Source: DATFVJ01 sp963826515
Lineage (GTDB): Bacteria; Actinomycetota; Actinomycetes; Streptosporangiales; Streptosporangiaceae
Direction: 5' to 3'
Length of the DNA stretch: 64,000 nt
NCBI GenBank assembly: GCA_963826515.1
Contig: CAWGXI010000014.1
Coordinates: 1-64,000, forward strand
A program made the translations under genes and the position numbers. Below are positions 50,971-60,978 of the stretch, piece by piece. A model generated the notes under the pieces. The model made no database searches. It was not told the origin of the DNA and worked only from the letters and a program-made list of their open reading frames with translations. The number at the start of each line of letters is the position of its first letter. The first letter of the stretch is position 1.

Positions 50971-52047
50971 ATGGCGGAGGCACCGGGTCTCGGCTGGCCT
51001 GAGCGTTCTGCGGGAAATGTTCTTGCGGAGCCTGGTGGGGGTCTAGGCTGGCCAGTTTCACGTGAAACGAATTCGGAGAATACGGTCATGAGGTTGGCTG
51101 TTGATGGCGCCCCTGTGCCGGTGATTGAAGCCCCGGTCGCGACAACTCCAGACGTGGCGAAAATAGCCAAAGGCGCTGATAACTCGCCGAGGCACCGGAC
51201 CGGCACCTCGCCTGGCAAGAAGTGGAATCGTTCCGGCATTGAATGGCCGCGCCCGGCGTCCTGCCGGGTGATCACGATCGCCAATCAGAAAGGTGGCGTG
51301 GGTAAGACCACGACAGCCGTCAACCTGGCGGCGGGATTGGCTCTGCATGGCGCGCGGGTGCTCGTCATTGACCTCGACCCTCAGGGTAACGCGTCGACGG
51401 CGCTCAATGTCGATCACCACGCGGGAGTGCCTTCGATCTACAACGTGCTTGTGGACGATCTCCCGCTTGCATCCATCGTCCGGCAGGCCGAGGAACTAGG
51501 CAGGCTATATTGTGCGCCCGCCACGATCGACCTCGCAGGCGCTGAGATCGAACTGGTTCCGATGGTGGCGAGAGAGACAAGACTCTCTCGCGCGCTCGCA
51601 GCTTACGATCGTTCGGATCTCGACTACATCCTGGTCGACTGCCCGCCGTCACTTGGCCTGTTGACGGTCAACGCACTGGTCGCGGCCGAGGAGGTGCTGA
51701 TTCCGATCCAGTGCGAGTACTACGCGCTCGAGGGACTTGAGCAACTGCTCCGCAGCGTCGACCTGGTGCGGGAACACCTCAATGCGAAACTGGCGCTTTC
51801 GACCATCCTGCTGACGATGTATGACGCACGCACCCGGCTAGCCGCGCAGGTGGCCGAGGATGTGCGGACGCACTTTGGCAATGTCGTTCTCGGAGCGGTG
51901 ATTCCGCGGAGTGTCCGTGTCTCGGAAGCGCCCAGCTACGGCCAGTCGGTGCTGAGCTATGACCCTGGCTCCAGCGGCGCCCTCGCTTATCTTGACGCTG
52001 CAAGGGAACTCGCCTTGCGGAACCTCCCTTCCGGAGTGGTCGACTAG
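50971..52047 (+). CDS. parA: Chromosome-partitioning ATPase ParA
   Basis: 358 residues from ATG 50971, after AAAGGAG. A ~95-residue N-terminal extension precedes the deviant Walker A QKGGVGKTT (106-114). DLDPQGNASTAL, DYILVDCPPSLGLLTVNAL and LTMYDARTRLAAQVAEDVR follow. ParA uses ATP on the nucleoid to move ParB-parS complexes. A perfect parS lies inside the 5' coding region (51055-51068), coding for part of VSRETN. Confidence 0.95.
   Translation: MAEAPGLGWPERSAGNVLAEPGGGLGWPVSRETNSENTVMRLAVDGAPVPVIEAPVATTPDVAKIAKGADNSPRHRTGTSPGKKWNRSGIEWPRPASCRVITIANQKGGVGKTTTAVNLAAGLALHGARVLVIDLDPQGNASTALNVDHHAGVPSIYNVLVDDLPLASIVRQAEELGRLYCAPATIDLAGAEIELVPMVARETRLSRALAAYDRSDLDYILVDCPPSLGLLTVNALVAAEEVLIPIQCEYYALEGLEQLLRSVDLVREHLNAKLALSTILLTMYDARTRLAAQVAEDVRTHFGNVVLGAVIPRSVRVSEAPSYGQSVLSYDPGSSGALAYLDAARELALRNLPSGVVD
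51055..51068. promoter_or_regulatory. parS: parS site within parA
   Basis: GTTTCACGTGAAAC, the 14-bp core of the universal bacterial parS palindrome. It is the ParB loading site. Confidence 0.95.
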
Positions 52048-53511
52048 CCGGGGCCGTGTCTTGTAGACCCGGGTGGATGCGAACGGTGATCCACGCCGCG
52101 ATCGGCAAGGCCCCGCTCGTTGTCGAGGAGCTGATAATGGCGCTATCGGCGACGATGATGGTGCCGTCCACGACCCCGGTCGCCGCCTGTGCGCCGATCA
52201 GCGCCGCTGAAGATGCGCCCTAGATGCGTGATCCTATTGATCTTCAGTGGTCACGCACTTGATCCTCAGTGGTCACACGCGGCGGTGGAACGCCTGACGG
52301 TGCGGCCGGACCTGCGCTCATGTGACCAGCCGAGCCCGGGCGGGATGTCGGCTGCCGGGTCGAGGTAGGTCGCTGGGTCCAGCCTGGGGCAGGCCACGCA
52401 CGCGGGGACACGCACGCGGGGGAAAGGCGCGAGCGGCCGAGAACCACCCCCGGGCAAGGCTCAATTGCGGCGGCCGGCCGGTCGCGTTGGATGAGGCCGT
52501 GGGCGTTCTGTCTGCTGATGTGGCTACCTCTTACCCGGGGTCGGCGGCAAGACTGGCGCTGACGTCGTTTTCCGGCCGAGAGTGCTGGAGCCCCTCGAGC
52601 GCTGGAGCCCCAGGAGCGCGTGGCCGTGGAGCGCTGGTGTCCCGGAGGCGGCCTGGGTTTGGCACCTTACGGGTGAGCGGAGGTCAAACCAACCGGATGC
52701 TCGCGGGTCAAGGCCGCGTGCTTAAGCCCGTTGCCTGGGCAGCCTGGCTCACCTGGACCGGGTGAGCGCGGATCGCTTGGCCGAGATCACGATGACAGTG
52801 GACCGGCCGATGCCGGCCGGGCGCGGACGGCGGGTTACCCGCGGCCCGGTCGACCGTGCGCATCCGGGCGATGCCTGCCGTGCTAAAGGTGGTCGCTGCC
52901 CCATGTCGCGCCCACCAGCAGTCACGGGCCATCGGTGCGTGCCGGACCCCACAGCGACATTGAGATCCCCGAGCGCATCGCGGAAGCGAATATCCCTGAA
53001 ACGCTCCCCGGCTCCCAATGAAGGTGGCTAGCACTTACGCGCGCCGCTCTGGTCGGCCACCGTACTGCGCTGGGCAGGATCGCGCGGCTCTGGTCGGCTG
53101 CCGTACCGTTCTGGGCGGCGGCCGTGCGGCTCTGGGTGCCGCCGTACTGCTTTGGTCGGCCGCCGTACCGTTCTCGCAGCCATTGCGCCCGCTCTGGGCA
53201 GCCCACCCGGACGCTAAGCGCGAGGCAGTTTCGCGACGTGCCATCATGGCGTCCTGGCCGTGTCAGGTGTTCTTGACTCCGGCGCGGAACCGAGCCTCGG
53301 CTCGGTGGGAACCCTGCGTCCTGACTTGCCGGGCGGGACGGTGATCGCGGCGCTGCCTGCCGGTGGAACGGCCGGTGGCCGGGCGGGAAATCCCCTATGG
53401 TCCGCGCCGCGGCGTGCGTAGCGCGGTATTTGCGCCCGCAAACGGATAGCGTGTTGTCGTGCTCCGGCAGGTGCGCGGCATGGACGAGACTGCGGTGATC
53501 GAGGAGTTCCT
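52048..53511. other. parA-parB intergenic region with IS21-like end repeats
   Basis: An unusually long gap for this gene pair. Two direct copies of TGATCYTCAGTGGTCAC (52238 and 52260, 22 bp apart) resemble the multiple end repeats of IS21-type elements; no istA/istB coding is left. Imperfect repeats of a GCTCTGGTCGGC/GCCGTAC type occur at 53040-53175. Long open frames here lack any family signature. The last ~20 bp hold GAGGAG, the parB ribosome site. Confidence 0.5.
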
Positions 53512-54516
53512 TTGGCTCAGCAGAAGCGAGGTCTTGGCAGGGGCCTTGGCGCCCTCATCCCGGCGAGTCCTGGCTCGTCGCCGACCGCGCAGTCGGCCCG
53601 CATAGACCTGGGACAGGATCACGACGGGAGCGGCGCTGAGGTAGCGGGCGCCTATTTTGAGGAAATCCCCGTCGGCGCGGTAACGCCCAATCCGCGCCAG
53701 CCGAGGCAGAACTTCGACGAGGAAACGCTCGCGGAACTTGCGCAGTCCGTCAGCGAGGTCGGCCTGCTCCAGCCCATCGTGGTCCGCAAAGTGATGCCCG
53801 GTCACTATGAGCTAGTCATGGGAGAGCGGCGCTGGCGCGCCGCGCAGCAGGCCGGGCTCGAACGGGTTCCTGCGATCGTCCGGGACACGGCCCAGAATGA
53901 CCTGCTCCGAGACGCACTCATAGAAAATCTTCACCGGGAGCAGCTCAATCCGCTCGAGGAGGCGGCCGCTTACCAACAGCTTCTCGACGACTTCGGCGCT
54001 ACCCACGAGGAGCTTGCGCGGCGAGTGGGCAAGTCGCGGCCCCATATCTCGAATACGATCCGGCTACTCAATTTGCCGCCGACCGTCCAGAAGCGGGTCG
54101 CGGCGGGAGTGCTTAGTGCCGGTCATGCCCGCGCCCTGCTCACGGTGGAGAACCCATCCGAGCAGGAGCGGCTCGCTCACCGCATCGTCGCCGAGGGTCT
54201 CTCCGTACGCGCTGTGGAAGAGATAGTCGCAGTGGGCGATACGGGCGCAAAGCCCGAGGGGCGGCCGATGGCGAAGAAGCCCGTTGCGCCCGGCCTGCGG
54301 GAACTCTCTGATCGGCTGTCAGACCTGTTCGACACGCGCGTAAAGGTCGAACTCGGCAGGCGCAAGGGGAAGATCGTGGTCGAGTTCGCGTCGCTCGACG
54401 ACCTCGAGCGGATCGTGGCGGCGATGTCGGCTGAATCCGGCGCGACGCGGCGGCACGGCGAGCTCCCGGCGTCTGCGCCCGCACTCGGAGGAACCAGTCT
54501 CCCGGACGAGACCTGA
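53512..54516 (+). CDS. parB: Chromosome-partitioning protein ParB
   Basis: 334 residues from TTG 53512, after GAGGAG. The start MAQQKRGLGRGLGALIP is typical, the CTPase/parS-loading region has NPRQPRQNFDEETLAELAQS and VMGERRWRAAQQAGL, followed by ENLHREQLNPLEEA. The HTH has LARRVGKSRPHISNTIRLLNLP, and the C-terminal dimer domain KVELGRRKGKIVVEFASLDDLERIV. It spreads from parS and recruits SMC. Confidence 0.96.
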   Translation: MAQQKRGLGRGLGALIPASPGSSPTAQSARIDLGQDHDGSGAEVAGAYFEEIPVGAVTPNPRQPRQNFDEETLAELAQSVSEVGLLQPIVVRKVMPGHYELVMGERRWRAAQQAGLERVPAIVRDTAQNDLLRDALIENLHREQLNPLEEAAAYQQLLDDFGATHEELARRVGKSRPHISNTIRLLNLPPTVQKRVAAGVLSAGHARALLTVENPSEQERLAHRIVAEGLSVRAVEEIVAVGDTGAKPEGRPMAKKPVAPGLRELSDRLSDLFDTRVKVELGRRKGKIVVEFASLDDLERIVAAMSAESGATRRHGELPASAPALGGTSLPDET

Positions 54517-54601
54517 TTGCCTGGTGAGCCGGGCTGCGTGAGCTGGCCTGAGCGTGTGTGAGCTGCCCAGATTCGCGGTCAGCCGACGCGGGCGGACGCG
54601 G

Positions 54602-54615
54602 GTTTCACGTGAAAC
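54602..54615. promoter_or_regulatory. parS: parS site downstream of parB
   Basis: A second exact GTTTCACGTGAAAC, 86 bp after the parB stop. The rest of 54517-54883 shows no supported gene. Confidence 0.95.
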
Positions 54616-54883
54616 CAGCACGGCGCTCGGGCGAGGCGCCTTCTCGCCCGCAGGTATCCGATATTGCAGCGCATCCTCGTCCCACTCACGCACCGCATCA
54701 AGAGGTATAAGACGCTGCATTACGAACTCGTCGCGCGGGCCCACGAGGCATAACGGTCACCGACGGCTAGGGCGGCCTGGCAGTGCTGGGCGAGCGCTAC
54801 GGCACCTGAACAGCATCGACCGCGTGGCCCTCGGCGTGCGCCGCACCCGGATCTACCGCTCAGCGTATCGCGCGACGGAAGAG

Positions 54884-55090
54884 TCAGTGCGGGCCGCCGC
54901 TCGGATACTTCGCCAGGATCTTCCTGAGCCGCCCAACGAAGCGGAGTGACTCGGAATGCTCTCGCTGCCAGACATTACGGCCGAAGATCAGACCGGTGGC
55001 TCCTGCCTCCATCGTCCCGCGCGCCTTTTCCAACATTGCATCGTCGCCTGCGCGCTCCCTTCTGAGGCAAGCAGGAGGGCGCGGTTCGCC
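54884..55090 (-). pseudogene. Class I aldolase (DeoC/LacD-like), C-terminal fragment
   Basis: The reverse strand reads TSANRALLLASEGSAQ. After a frameshift it continues DDAMLEKARGTMEAGATGLIFGRNVWQRE and ends AKYPSGGPH. These are the last phosphate-binding strands of class I fructose-bisphosphate-aldolase-like enzymes. The catalytic-lysine part is missing. Confidence 0.65.
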
Positions 55091-55300
55091 GACGTTACAA
55101 AGGGGCGTCGATTGCTTGTTGTGAGGAGAACCCGGCGAGTAGGTTCTTTCACACCCGGATGCTTCTCAGGATGCGGGAAGTTGCGCGCCGGTACTGCCCC
55201 AAGTCGACCTCCTGCGATGGGACCTGTGGGCGGCCGGCGGGCTGGTCGCGCGTCGCAGCCGCCACGAGGGGCGCCCGCGGCCGGGACAGGCTTGGTCCGG

Positions 55301-56326
55301 TCAGATGCAGACGGCCCGGATCGCGGCGGCGAAAGCGTCCACGTCGGCTTCCGTGGTGTCGAAGGACGTCATCCAGCGCACTGTCATTGCGCCCGAGTCC
55401 CAGACGTGGAAGACCCAGTCCCGCTGCAGTTCTTCGATGCGCCGTGGGTGCAGGGAGGCGAAAACCGCATTGGATTCCACCGGCTGCTGGATATCGACAC
55501 CCGGAGCGTCCCGCACCCCCTGGGCGAGCCGCTGCGCCATGGCGTTGGCGTGCCGGGCGCTGCGCAGCCACAAGTCGCCGTCGAGCAAGGCCAGGAACTG
55601 AGCCGCGATGAACCGCATCTTCGAGGCCAGCTGCAGCTGCTGCTTGCGCAGATAAGGCGCGCCGATGCAGAACTCGGGCCGCCTGACAATGACCGCCTCC
55701 GCGCCCACCGCGCCGTTCTTGGTACCCCCGAAGCTCAGCACATCGGCGTGCTCGGCCAGTTCGCCGAGGCTGCGGCCGAGATACGCCGCGGCGTTGGCAA
55801 GCCGCGCGCCATCAAGGTAAACGGAGAGGCCGCTGGACCGGCAGAAAGCGCTGAGCGTGCCGAGTTCCTCCATCGTGTAGCACGTGCCCAACTCCGTGAC
55901 CTGGGAGATAGCAACGGCGCATGGCTGGACCCTGTGCTGATCGCCACGCCCGCCGAGCCGCCGCGCGACAAGGTCAGGGGTGAGCTTTCCGTCCGCCGTG
56001 GCGACGGTGAGCAGTTTGCAGCCGAGGATCCGCTCGGCCGCTCCGCATTCGTCGACGTTCAAATGCGCGGTCTCCGGGCAGATGATTGCCTCATAGCGGC
56101 GCACCAGCAGGCTAATACCGAGGATGTTCGCGGCGGTCCCGTTGAAAACGAAGAAAGCGCGCGCGCTGTCACCGAACAGCTCGCGTAGTTTCTCGTCCGC
56201 GCGCCTCGTCCATCGGTCCGTGCCGTACGCGGGCGCAAAGCCAGGGCTGGCGGCCGACATCGCCGCAAGCACCGCCGGGTGCGCGCCCGCATGGTTGTCG
56301 CTGCCGAAGTCATGAGATACGGTCAC
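55301..56326 (-). CDS. Low-specificity threonine aldolase / beta-eliminating lyase
   Basis: 341 residues from GTG 56326. DFGSDNHAGAHPAVLAAM and FVFNGTAANILGISLLV are the family N-terminus. Asp172 is in VYLDGARLANAAA, and the PLP Lys203 in LSFGGTKNGAVGAE. It likely splits L-threonine (or allo-threonine) to glycine and acetaldehyde in the cytoplasm. It stands alone, convergent with nothing, 60 bp from the ligase gene. Confidence 0.9.
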   Translation of the reverse strand: MTVSHDFGSDNHAGAHPAVLAAMSAASPGFAPAYGTDRWTRRADEKLRELFGDSARAFFVFNGTAANILGISLLVRRYEAIICPETAHLNVDECGAAERILGCKLLTVATADGKLTPDLVARRLGGRGDQHRVQPCAVAISQVTELGTCYTMEELGTLSAFCRSSGLSVYLDGARLANAAAYLGRSLGELAEHADVLSFGGTKNGAVGAEAVIVRRPEFCIGAPYLRKQQLQLASKMRFIAAQFLALLDGDLWLRSARHANAMAQRLAQGVRDAPGVDIQQPVESNAVFASLHPRRIEELQRDWVFHVWDSGAMTVRWMTSFDTTEADVDAFAAAIRAVCI

Positions 56327-56386
56327 CCGCCGAGCCTACCGACGGCTATGTCCTAGTGATCTCTGACAGGAGCCTTCCATGCGGCG

Positions 56387-57340
56387 CTAGTTGCCGCGCT
56401 GCACCGCCTGGACGAGCAGATCGTGGCAGATGGTGCCGAAACCATGGCCGGCCGCCGCGAGCGCCATCGGGAGCGTGCTCGTTTCTGTCATTCCCGGCGC
56501 GACATTCACTTCGAGGAAGAAGACGGTCCCCGCCTCGTCCACGATGAGATCTGTGCGGGAGATGTCGCGCAGGCCGAGCGAGGAATGCGCGGTAACGGCC
56601 GTATCCGCAGCCGCCTTGGCGGCTGCCGCGGAGATCCGTGCGGGCGTGTAAAATTCCGTGCGTCCCGCGGTATACCTGGCCGCGTAGTCGTAGACGCCCC
56701 CATCGGGTACGATCTCGACCGCAGGCAGGGCCTGCGGCCCGTCGCCGAGATCGATGACGCCAACTGCCACCTCCGTGCCGGTGACATAGCGTTCGATGAG
56801 CGCGGTGTCGCCGTAGGCAAAGCAGCCCACCATGGCTGCGGGAAGCTCTGCTGCGGTCCACACCGGCCCGGCGCCGAGTGCGGAGCCACCACGTGATGGC
56901 TTGACGAACAACGGCAGCCCGAGCCGCGCCACGATGCGATCGAGGACGGCTGCCGCGCCGAGGTCGTGGAACGTCTCCTTGGGCAGGGTGATAGCCTCCG
57001 GCGTCCTCAGGCCGGCCGCGATGGCCAGCGTCTTCGCGACTGGCTTGTCGAAAGCGAACCGGCACGCGCTGGCCGTGGCCCCGACAAAGGGCACGTCAAG
57101 CAGGCCGAGTACGGCACGGACGGCACCGTCTTCACCTGAGACACCGTGAATTGCGGGAAATACCGCGTCCGGCGGGTCGGCCATGATGGCGGGAATCAGC
57201 GCGGAGTCAGCGTCGACGGTGATCGCATCCACGCCGTTCTCGCGCAGCGCGTCGCATACCCGGTGCCCGGAGCGCAGGGAAACGTCCCGTTCTGGTGACA
57301 GGCCGCCGGCGAGCACGAGGACGTGGCCTAGGTCGGTCAT
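56387..57340 (-). CDS. ddl: D-alanine--D-alanine ligase-type ATP-grasp enzyme
   Basis: 317 residues from ATG 57340. The N-terminal VLVLAGGLSPERDVSLRSG, AIHGVSGEDGAVRAVLGLLDVPFVGA, PLFVKPSRGGSALG and the C-terminal metal/ADP segment FFLEVNVAPGMTETS match Ddl ligases. It joins two D-alanines for peptidoglycan precursors. The Ser in GATASAC replaces the more usual GSGVxxSA context, so it may be a second, specialised Ddl. It follows an aminotransferase gene on the same strand. Confidence 0.85.
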   Translation of the reverse strand: MTDLGHVLVLAGGLSPERDVSLRSGHRVCDALRENGVDAITVDADSALIPAIMADPPDAVFPAIHGVSGEDGAVRAVLGLLDVPFVGATASACRFAFDKPVAKTLAIAAGLRTPEAITLPKETFHDLGAAAVLDRIVARLGLPLFVKPSRGGSALGAGPVWTAAELPAAMVGCFAYGDTALIERYVTGTEVAVGVIDLGDGPQALPAVEIVPDGGVYDYAARYTAGRTEFYTPARISAAAAKAAADTAVTAHSSLGLRDISRTDLIVDEAGTVFFLEVNVAPGMTETSTLPMALAAAGHGFGTICHDLLVQAVQRGN

Positions 57341-57413
57341 TGCGAAGTCCTTCCATGGCGGCGAGCCGCCCGCGGTGCCCGGCGACCTCGGCCGCCGGCG
57401 ATAGTGGCGCGGA

Positions 57414-58724
57414 TCAGGGGACCTCAGGGCCGGGCGTGTCCACCCCAACGGTCCCGTGTATACCGCCCGAGCCGAATGTGTCGCGAAGATCTATCTCCGC
57501 CTCGATGACGCCGGCGAGCCTGCCGACGCCCTCCCTGATCCGGTCCGGTTCGGGCAAGCAGTATGACAGCCGCATGTGCTGTGCCCCCTGGCCATCGGCG
57601 TAGAAGCCCGTACCAGGAACGTAGGCGACCCGGGAAGACACCGCACGCGGCAACATCGCCTTCGCGTCCAAGCCTTCCGGGAGGCGCACCCAGACGTAGA
57701 AGCCGCCCCCCGGGCGCGTCCACTGGCATCCGGCCGGCATCAAGGCCTTCAGTGAGTCGATCATCGCGTCCCTGCGCTGCTGATACAGCTCACGGAAGAT
57801 CTTGACTTGCTCGCGCCACGGTTGCGTGCAGAGGTACTCGCGGACCAGCAACTGTGCGAGGTTTGACTGGCAAAGCACGGCGGATTCGGCCGCGAGCACA
57901 AGCTTGTCCCGCACGGCCGGCGGCGCGACGGCCCAGCCGACCCGCACTCCTGACGCGAACGTCTTTGAGAAGCTGCCGAGGTAGACGACCCCGTCCGGAT
58001 CGTCGGCGCGCAGTGCGCGCAACGGCTCGCCCTCGAACCCAAGCAGCCCGTATGGGTTGTCCTCTATGACGAGGAGGCCGGCCGCACTGCAGATGTCAAG
58101 GATGCGGTGGCGGCGATCGGCGGCGAGCGTTACCCCAGCCGGATTGTGGAAGTTCGGCACCGTGTAAAGGAACTTGGCGCGCCGGCCCGCGGCAGTGAGC
58201 CTCGCTATCGCGCTGTCGAGCGCGTCGGGAATGAGCCCGCTGGAGTCCATCGGCACATGCAGTACCTCCGCTTGGTACGCAGCGAAGGCGCCGAGTGCAC
58301 CGACATAGGAAGGCGCCTCGGCGAGCACCACGTCACCCGGATCGATGAAGATGCGCGTCATCAGGTCGAGCGCCTGCTGAGAGCCGACTGTGACGACCAC
58401 GTCGTCGGGATGCGCGTGCACCCCCTCAAGCGCCATGACCTCGCAGATCTTCTCCCGCAGGCCAGGATCTCCGTGCGCCGGGCAGTATTGAAGCGCGACC
58501 GAGCCATGGTCGGCGATGAGCTGGCCAGCCATGCCCCCGATGACGTCGAGCGGCAGCGCGGCCACATTTGGCGATCCACCAGCGAAGGAGACGATCTCCG
58601 GACGTGCGGCTACCGCAAACAATGCGCGGATCTCTGAGGCGATCATGCTGCGAGCCCGGGCCGCGTATCGGTCGACATAAGGATCGATCCGTGATCCATG
58701 AGATTGCTGTGGATCCGTCCGCAC
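57414..58724 (-). CDS. PLP-dependent aminotransferase (LysN/AAA-type, fold type I)
   Basis: 436 residues from GTG 58724, with GGAGGAG upstream. Features include SFAGGSPNVAALPLDVI, LQYCPAHGDPGLREKI, VVTVGSQQALDLMTRIF, FLYTVPNFHNPAGVTL, EDNPYGLLGFEG and the PLP Lys in YLGSFSKTFASGVRVGWAVAPP. This is the 2-aminoadipate/aromatic aminotransferase group without a GntR domain. A frame extension upstream to 58841 lacks homology. The substrate is not determinable; the ddl gene follows 74 bp downstream. Confidence 0.88.
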   Translation of the reverse strand: MRTDPQQSHGSRIDPYVDRYAARARSMIASEIRALFAVAARPEIVSFAGGSPNVAALPLDVIGGMAGQLIADHGSVALQYCPAHGDPGLREKICEVMALEGVHAHPDDVVVTVGSQQALDLMTRIFIDPGDVVLAEAPSYVGALGAFAAYQAEVLHVPMDSSGLIPDALDSAIARLTAAGRRAKFLYTVPNFHNPAGVTLAADRRHRILDICSAAGLLVIEDNPYGLLGFEGEPLRALRADDPDGVVYLGSFSKTFASGVRVGWAVAPPAVRDKLVLAAESAVLCQSNLAQLLVREYLCTQPWREQVKIFRELYQQRRDAMIDSLKALMPAGCQWTRPGGGFYVWVRLPEGLDAKAMLPRAVSSRVAYVPGTGFYADGQGAQHMRLSYCLPEPDRIREGVGRLAGVIEAEIDLRDTFGSGGIHGTVGVDTPGPEVP

Positions 58725-58969
58725 GGCGTTCTCCTCCGGCTGGTAACTTTCCCGGCGCCCATTCCGCAGCCGCCCGTGGGCGCGCACCGAGGTCTCCGAG
58801 CCTACGTGGCAGGAAAGACTTGGCCCGCCGATTTTCCGCATCAGCTACGATGCCAGCACGGGGCTTCCAGCCGGGCACGGTCCTTTGCGCGGGCCACTCG
58901 CCTGCGGCCGGAAGCCACAGCCAGATAAAACAAGACGCCAGCCAGGCCATCAGCCACCGGGGGATCAGC

Positions 58970-59587
58970 GTGTCCCGCCGTCTCGCAAGCATCACGTTGG
59001 ACAATCTGGACGACCTGCCGCGCAGGTGCCGTAAATGTGTGTTCTGGGAGCTTGACCCGGTGAGCCGGGCTCGTGCCGAGGAGACCGGCGGCCCGGAGCT
59101 CGAGAAGGAGTCCTGGATCTCCTCGACCCTGCTCGAATGGGGAAGCTGCGGGAAGATCGTATACGTCGATGGCGTGCCGGCGGGTTATGTGCTTTACGCA
59201 CCGCCAATGTACGTGCCGCGGTCGGTGGCCTTTCCGACCAGCCCGGTAAGTGCCGACGCCGTCCTGCTCGTGACAGCCCACGTGCTGGACGAATTCGCGG
59301 GCGGCGGCCTCGGCCGGGTACTCGTGCAGACAGTCGCGAAGGACCTGACCAGGCGCGGCGTCAAGGCGATCGAGGCGTTCGGCGATCTGAAATGGGAGCA
59401 GCCTGCCTGTCTCCTGCCAGCCGATTACCTGCTCGCGGTCGGATTCAAAACGGTCCGGCCGCACCCTCGCTATCCGCGGCTGCGGCTGGAGCTGAAAACG
59501 GCATTGTCCTGGCGGGAGGACGTAGAGATCGCCCTCGAGCGACTGCTCAGGACGATAACCCCCGAGCGGGCCTTGCGTCCTGTCTGA
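58970..59587 (+). CDS. GNAT-like acetyltransferase
   Basis: 205 residues from GTG 58970, after GGGGGA. LDDLPRRCRKCVFWELDP at the N-terminus carries a CxxC pair, followed by GVPAGYVLYAPPMYVPRS and the acetyl-CoA segment VTAHVLDEFAGGGLGRVLVQTVAKDLTRRGVKAIEAFG. Such a gene often lies between parB and the thioredoxin genes in actinobacteria. Substrate unknown. It is convergent with trxA. Confidence 0.8.
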   Translation: MSRRLASITLDNLDDLPRRCRKCVFWELDPVSRARAEETGGPELEKESWISSTLLEWGSCGKIVYVDGVPAGYVLYAPPMYVPRSVAFPTSPVSADAVLLVTAHVLDEFAGGGLGRVLVQTVAKDLTRRGVKAIEAFGDLKWEQPACLLPADYLLAVGFKTVRPHPRYPRLRLELKTALSWREDVEIALERLLRTITPERALRPV

Positions 59588-59623
59588 CCGCGAGGCCTGT
59601 CTGACCGCGAGGCGCGACCAAAG

Positions 59624-59950
59624 CTAGGCGAGGTAGTCGGAAAGCTCGCGCAGCAGCGCAGCCTTCGGCTTGGCGCCGACGATCTGCTTGACCACCTCGC
59701 CACCGGAGAACACCCCGAGCGTCGGAATGGCCAGAATCCCGTATCGCTGCGCCACCTCCGGGTTCTCGTCGATGTTGAGCTTGACGATATCGATCTTGTC
59801 GCCATGCTCTTGCGCGATCTCTTCGAGTATCGGGGCGACCATGCGGCACGGCCCGCACCACTCGGCCCAGTAGTCGACGACCACGGGCTTGTCGCACTTG
59901 AGAACGTCAACGTCGAAACTTGCGTCCGTGACAATCCTGGTAGCGCCCAC
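59624..59950 (-). CDS. trxA: Thioredoxin
   Basis: 108 residues from GTG 59950, chosen because AAGGAGAAG precedes it; an ATG at 59971 would add seven residues. VVVDYWAEWCGPCRMVAPIL holds the redox Cys32 and Cys35, and the cis-Pro is in GILAIPTLGVF. It is the main cytoplasmic disulfide reductant with TrxB, encoded just upstream on the same strand. Confidence 0.95.
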   Translation of the reverse strand: MGATRIVTDASFDVDVLKCDKPVVVDYWAEWCGPCRMVAPILEEIAQEHGDKIDIVKLNIDENPEVAQRYGILAIPTLGVFSGGEVVKQIVGAKPKAALLRELSDYLA

Positions 59951-60045
59951 TTTGTTCTTCTCCTTATCCATATCCCTGGTTGCTTGTGTACTCTGCCTCT
60001 GTACTTCACGACGCCTTGCGGCGCGGGCCTGCAATCGTCTGGAGC

Positions 60046-60978
60046 TCAGTGGTCCTGGCTGGCCAGAAAGCGTTCGGCGTCGAGGGCCGCGGCACATCCG
60101 GTGCCGGCTGCGGTGACGGCCTGGCGGTAGATCCTGTCCACCACATCGCCGGAGGCGAAGACGCCGGTGATGCGAGTTCGGGTCGTCGGATGCTCAACCT
60201 TGAGGTATCCGTCCGCGTCGGTCTCCAACTGACCGGTGAAGAGTTCGGTGCGGGGGTCGTGGCCGATCGCGACGAACAGCCCGCCGAGTTCGATCACGCT
60301 CTCGTCTCCGGTCTTGGTGTTCCTGATGCGGGCACTGGTTATCCGTTCTTGGCCGAGCACCTCCACGACCTCGCTGTTCCAAAGGAAGCGGATCTTCGGG
60401 TTGGCAAAGGCGCGATCTTGCATAATCTTGGAAGCACGCAGTGCATCCCGTCGGTGGATCAGGGTGACGCTATCGGCAAACCGGGTGAGGAACATGGCCT
60501 CCTCGACCGCCGAGTCCCCGCCGCCGACCACCGCGATGTCCTTGCCGCGGAAGAAGAAGCCGTCGCACGTGGCGCACCAGGACACTCCGTGTCCCGCAAG
60601 CGCCTTCTCGCCAGGAACGCCGAGCTCACGATACTTCGAGCCAGTCGCGATGATCACCGATGTTGCCAGGTGCGTCTCACCCGAGGCAATGATCACCTTG
60701 GGGTTCGCGTTCAGGTCCACCTCTGTCACGTCGTCAGGAACGAGTTCCGCGCCGAATCTTTCTGCCTGCTTGCGCATGGAGTCCATCAGGTCGGGTCCAA
60801 GCACCCCGTCGGGGAACCCGGGATAATTTTCCACCTCGGTGGTAGTCATCAGCGCGCCACCTGCGGTCACCGAACCCTCGAACACCAGCGGCTTCAGATT
60901 CGCACGCGCCGCGTACAAGGCCGCCGTATAGCCCGCAGGCCCGGAGCCGATGATGATCACGCTGCGCACGTCGCTCAC
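60046..60978 (-). CDS. trxB: Thioredoxin reductase
   Basis: 310 residues. The FAD-binding motif is IIIGSGPAGYTAALYAARA, the redox pair Cys135/Cys138 lies in SWCATCDG, the NADPH-binding motif is VVGGGDSAVEEA with HRRD downstream, and the C-terminal FAD motif is GVFASGDVVDRIYRQAVTAAGTGC. It reduces thioredoxin with NADPH. The order sigM-antisigma-trxB-trxA matches that known from Mycobacterium. Confidence 0.96.
   Translation of the reverse strand: MSDVRSVIIIGSGPAGYTAALYAARANLKPLVFEGSVTAGGALMTTTEVENYPGFPDGVLGPDLMDSMRKQAERFGAELVPDDVTEVDLNANPKVIIASGETHLATSVIIATGSKYRELGVPGEKALAGHGVSWCATCDGFFFRGKDIAVVGGGDSAVEEAMFLTRFADSVTLIHRRDALRASKIMQDRAFANPKIRFLWNSEVVEVLGQERITSARIRNTKTGDESVIELGGLFVAIGHDPRTELFTGQLETDADGYLKVEHPTTRTRITGVFASGDVVDRIYRQAVTAAGTGCAAALDAERFLASQDH

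Noticed and set aside
51779..52171. Minus-strand frame starting MDGTIIVADSAIISSS across the parA end
   Set aside because: Most of it overlaps parA. The first ~40 residues could be an IS remnant, but no family could be identified.
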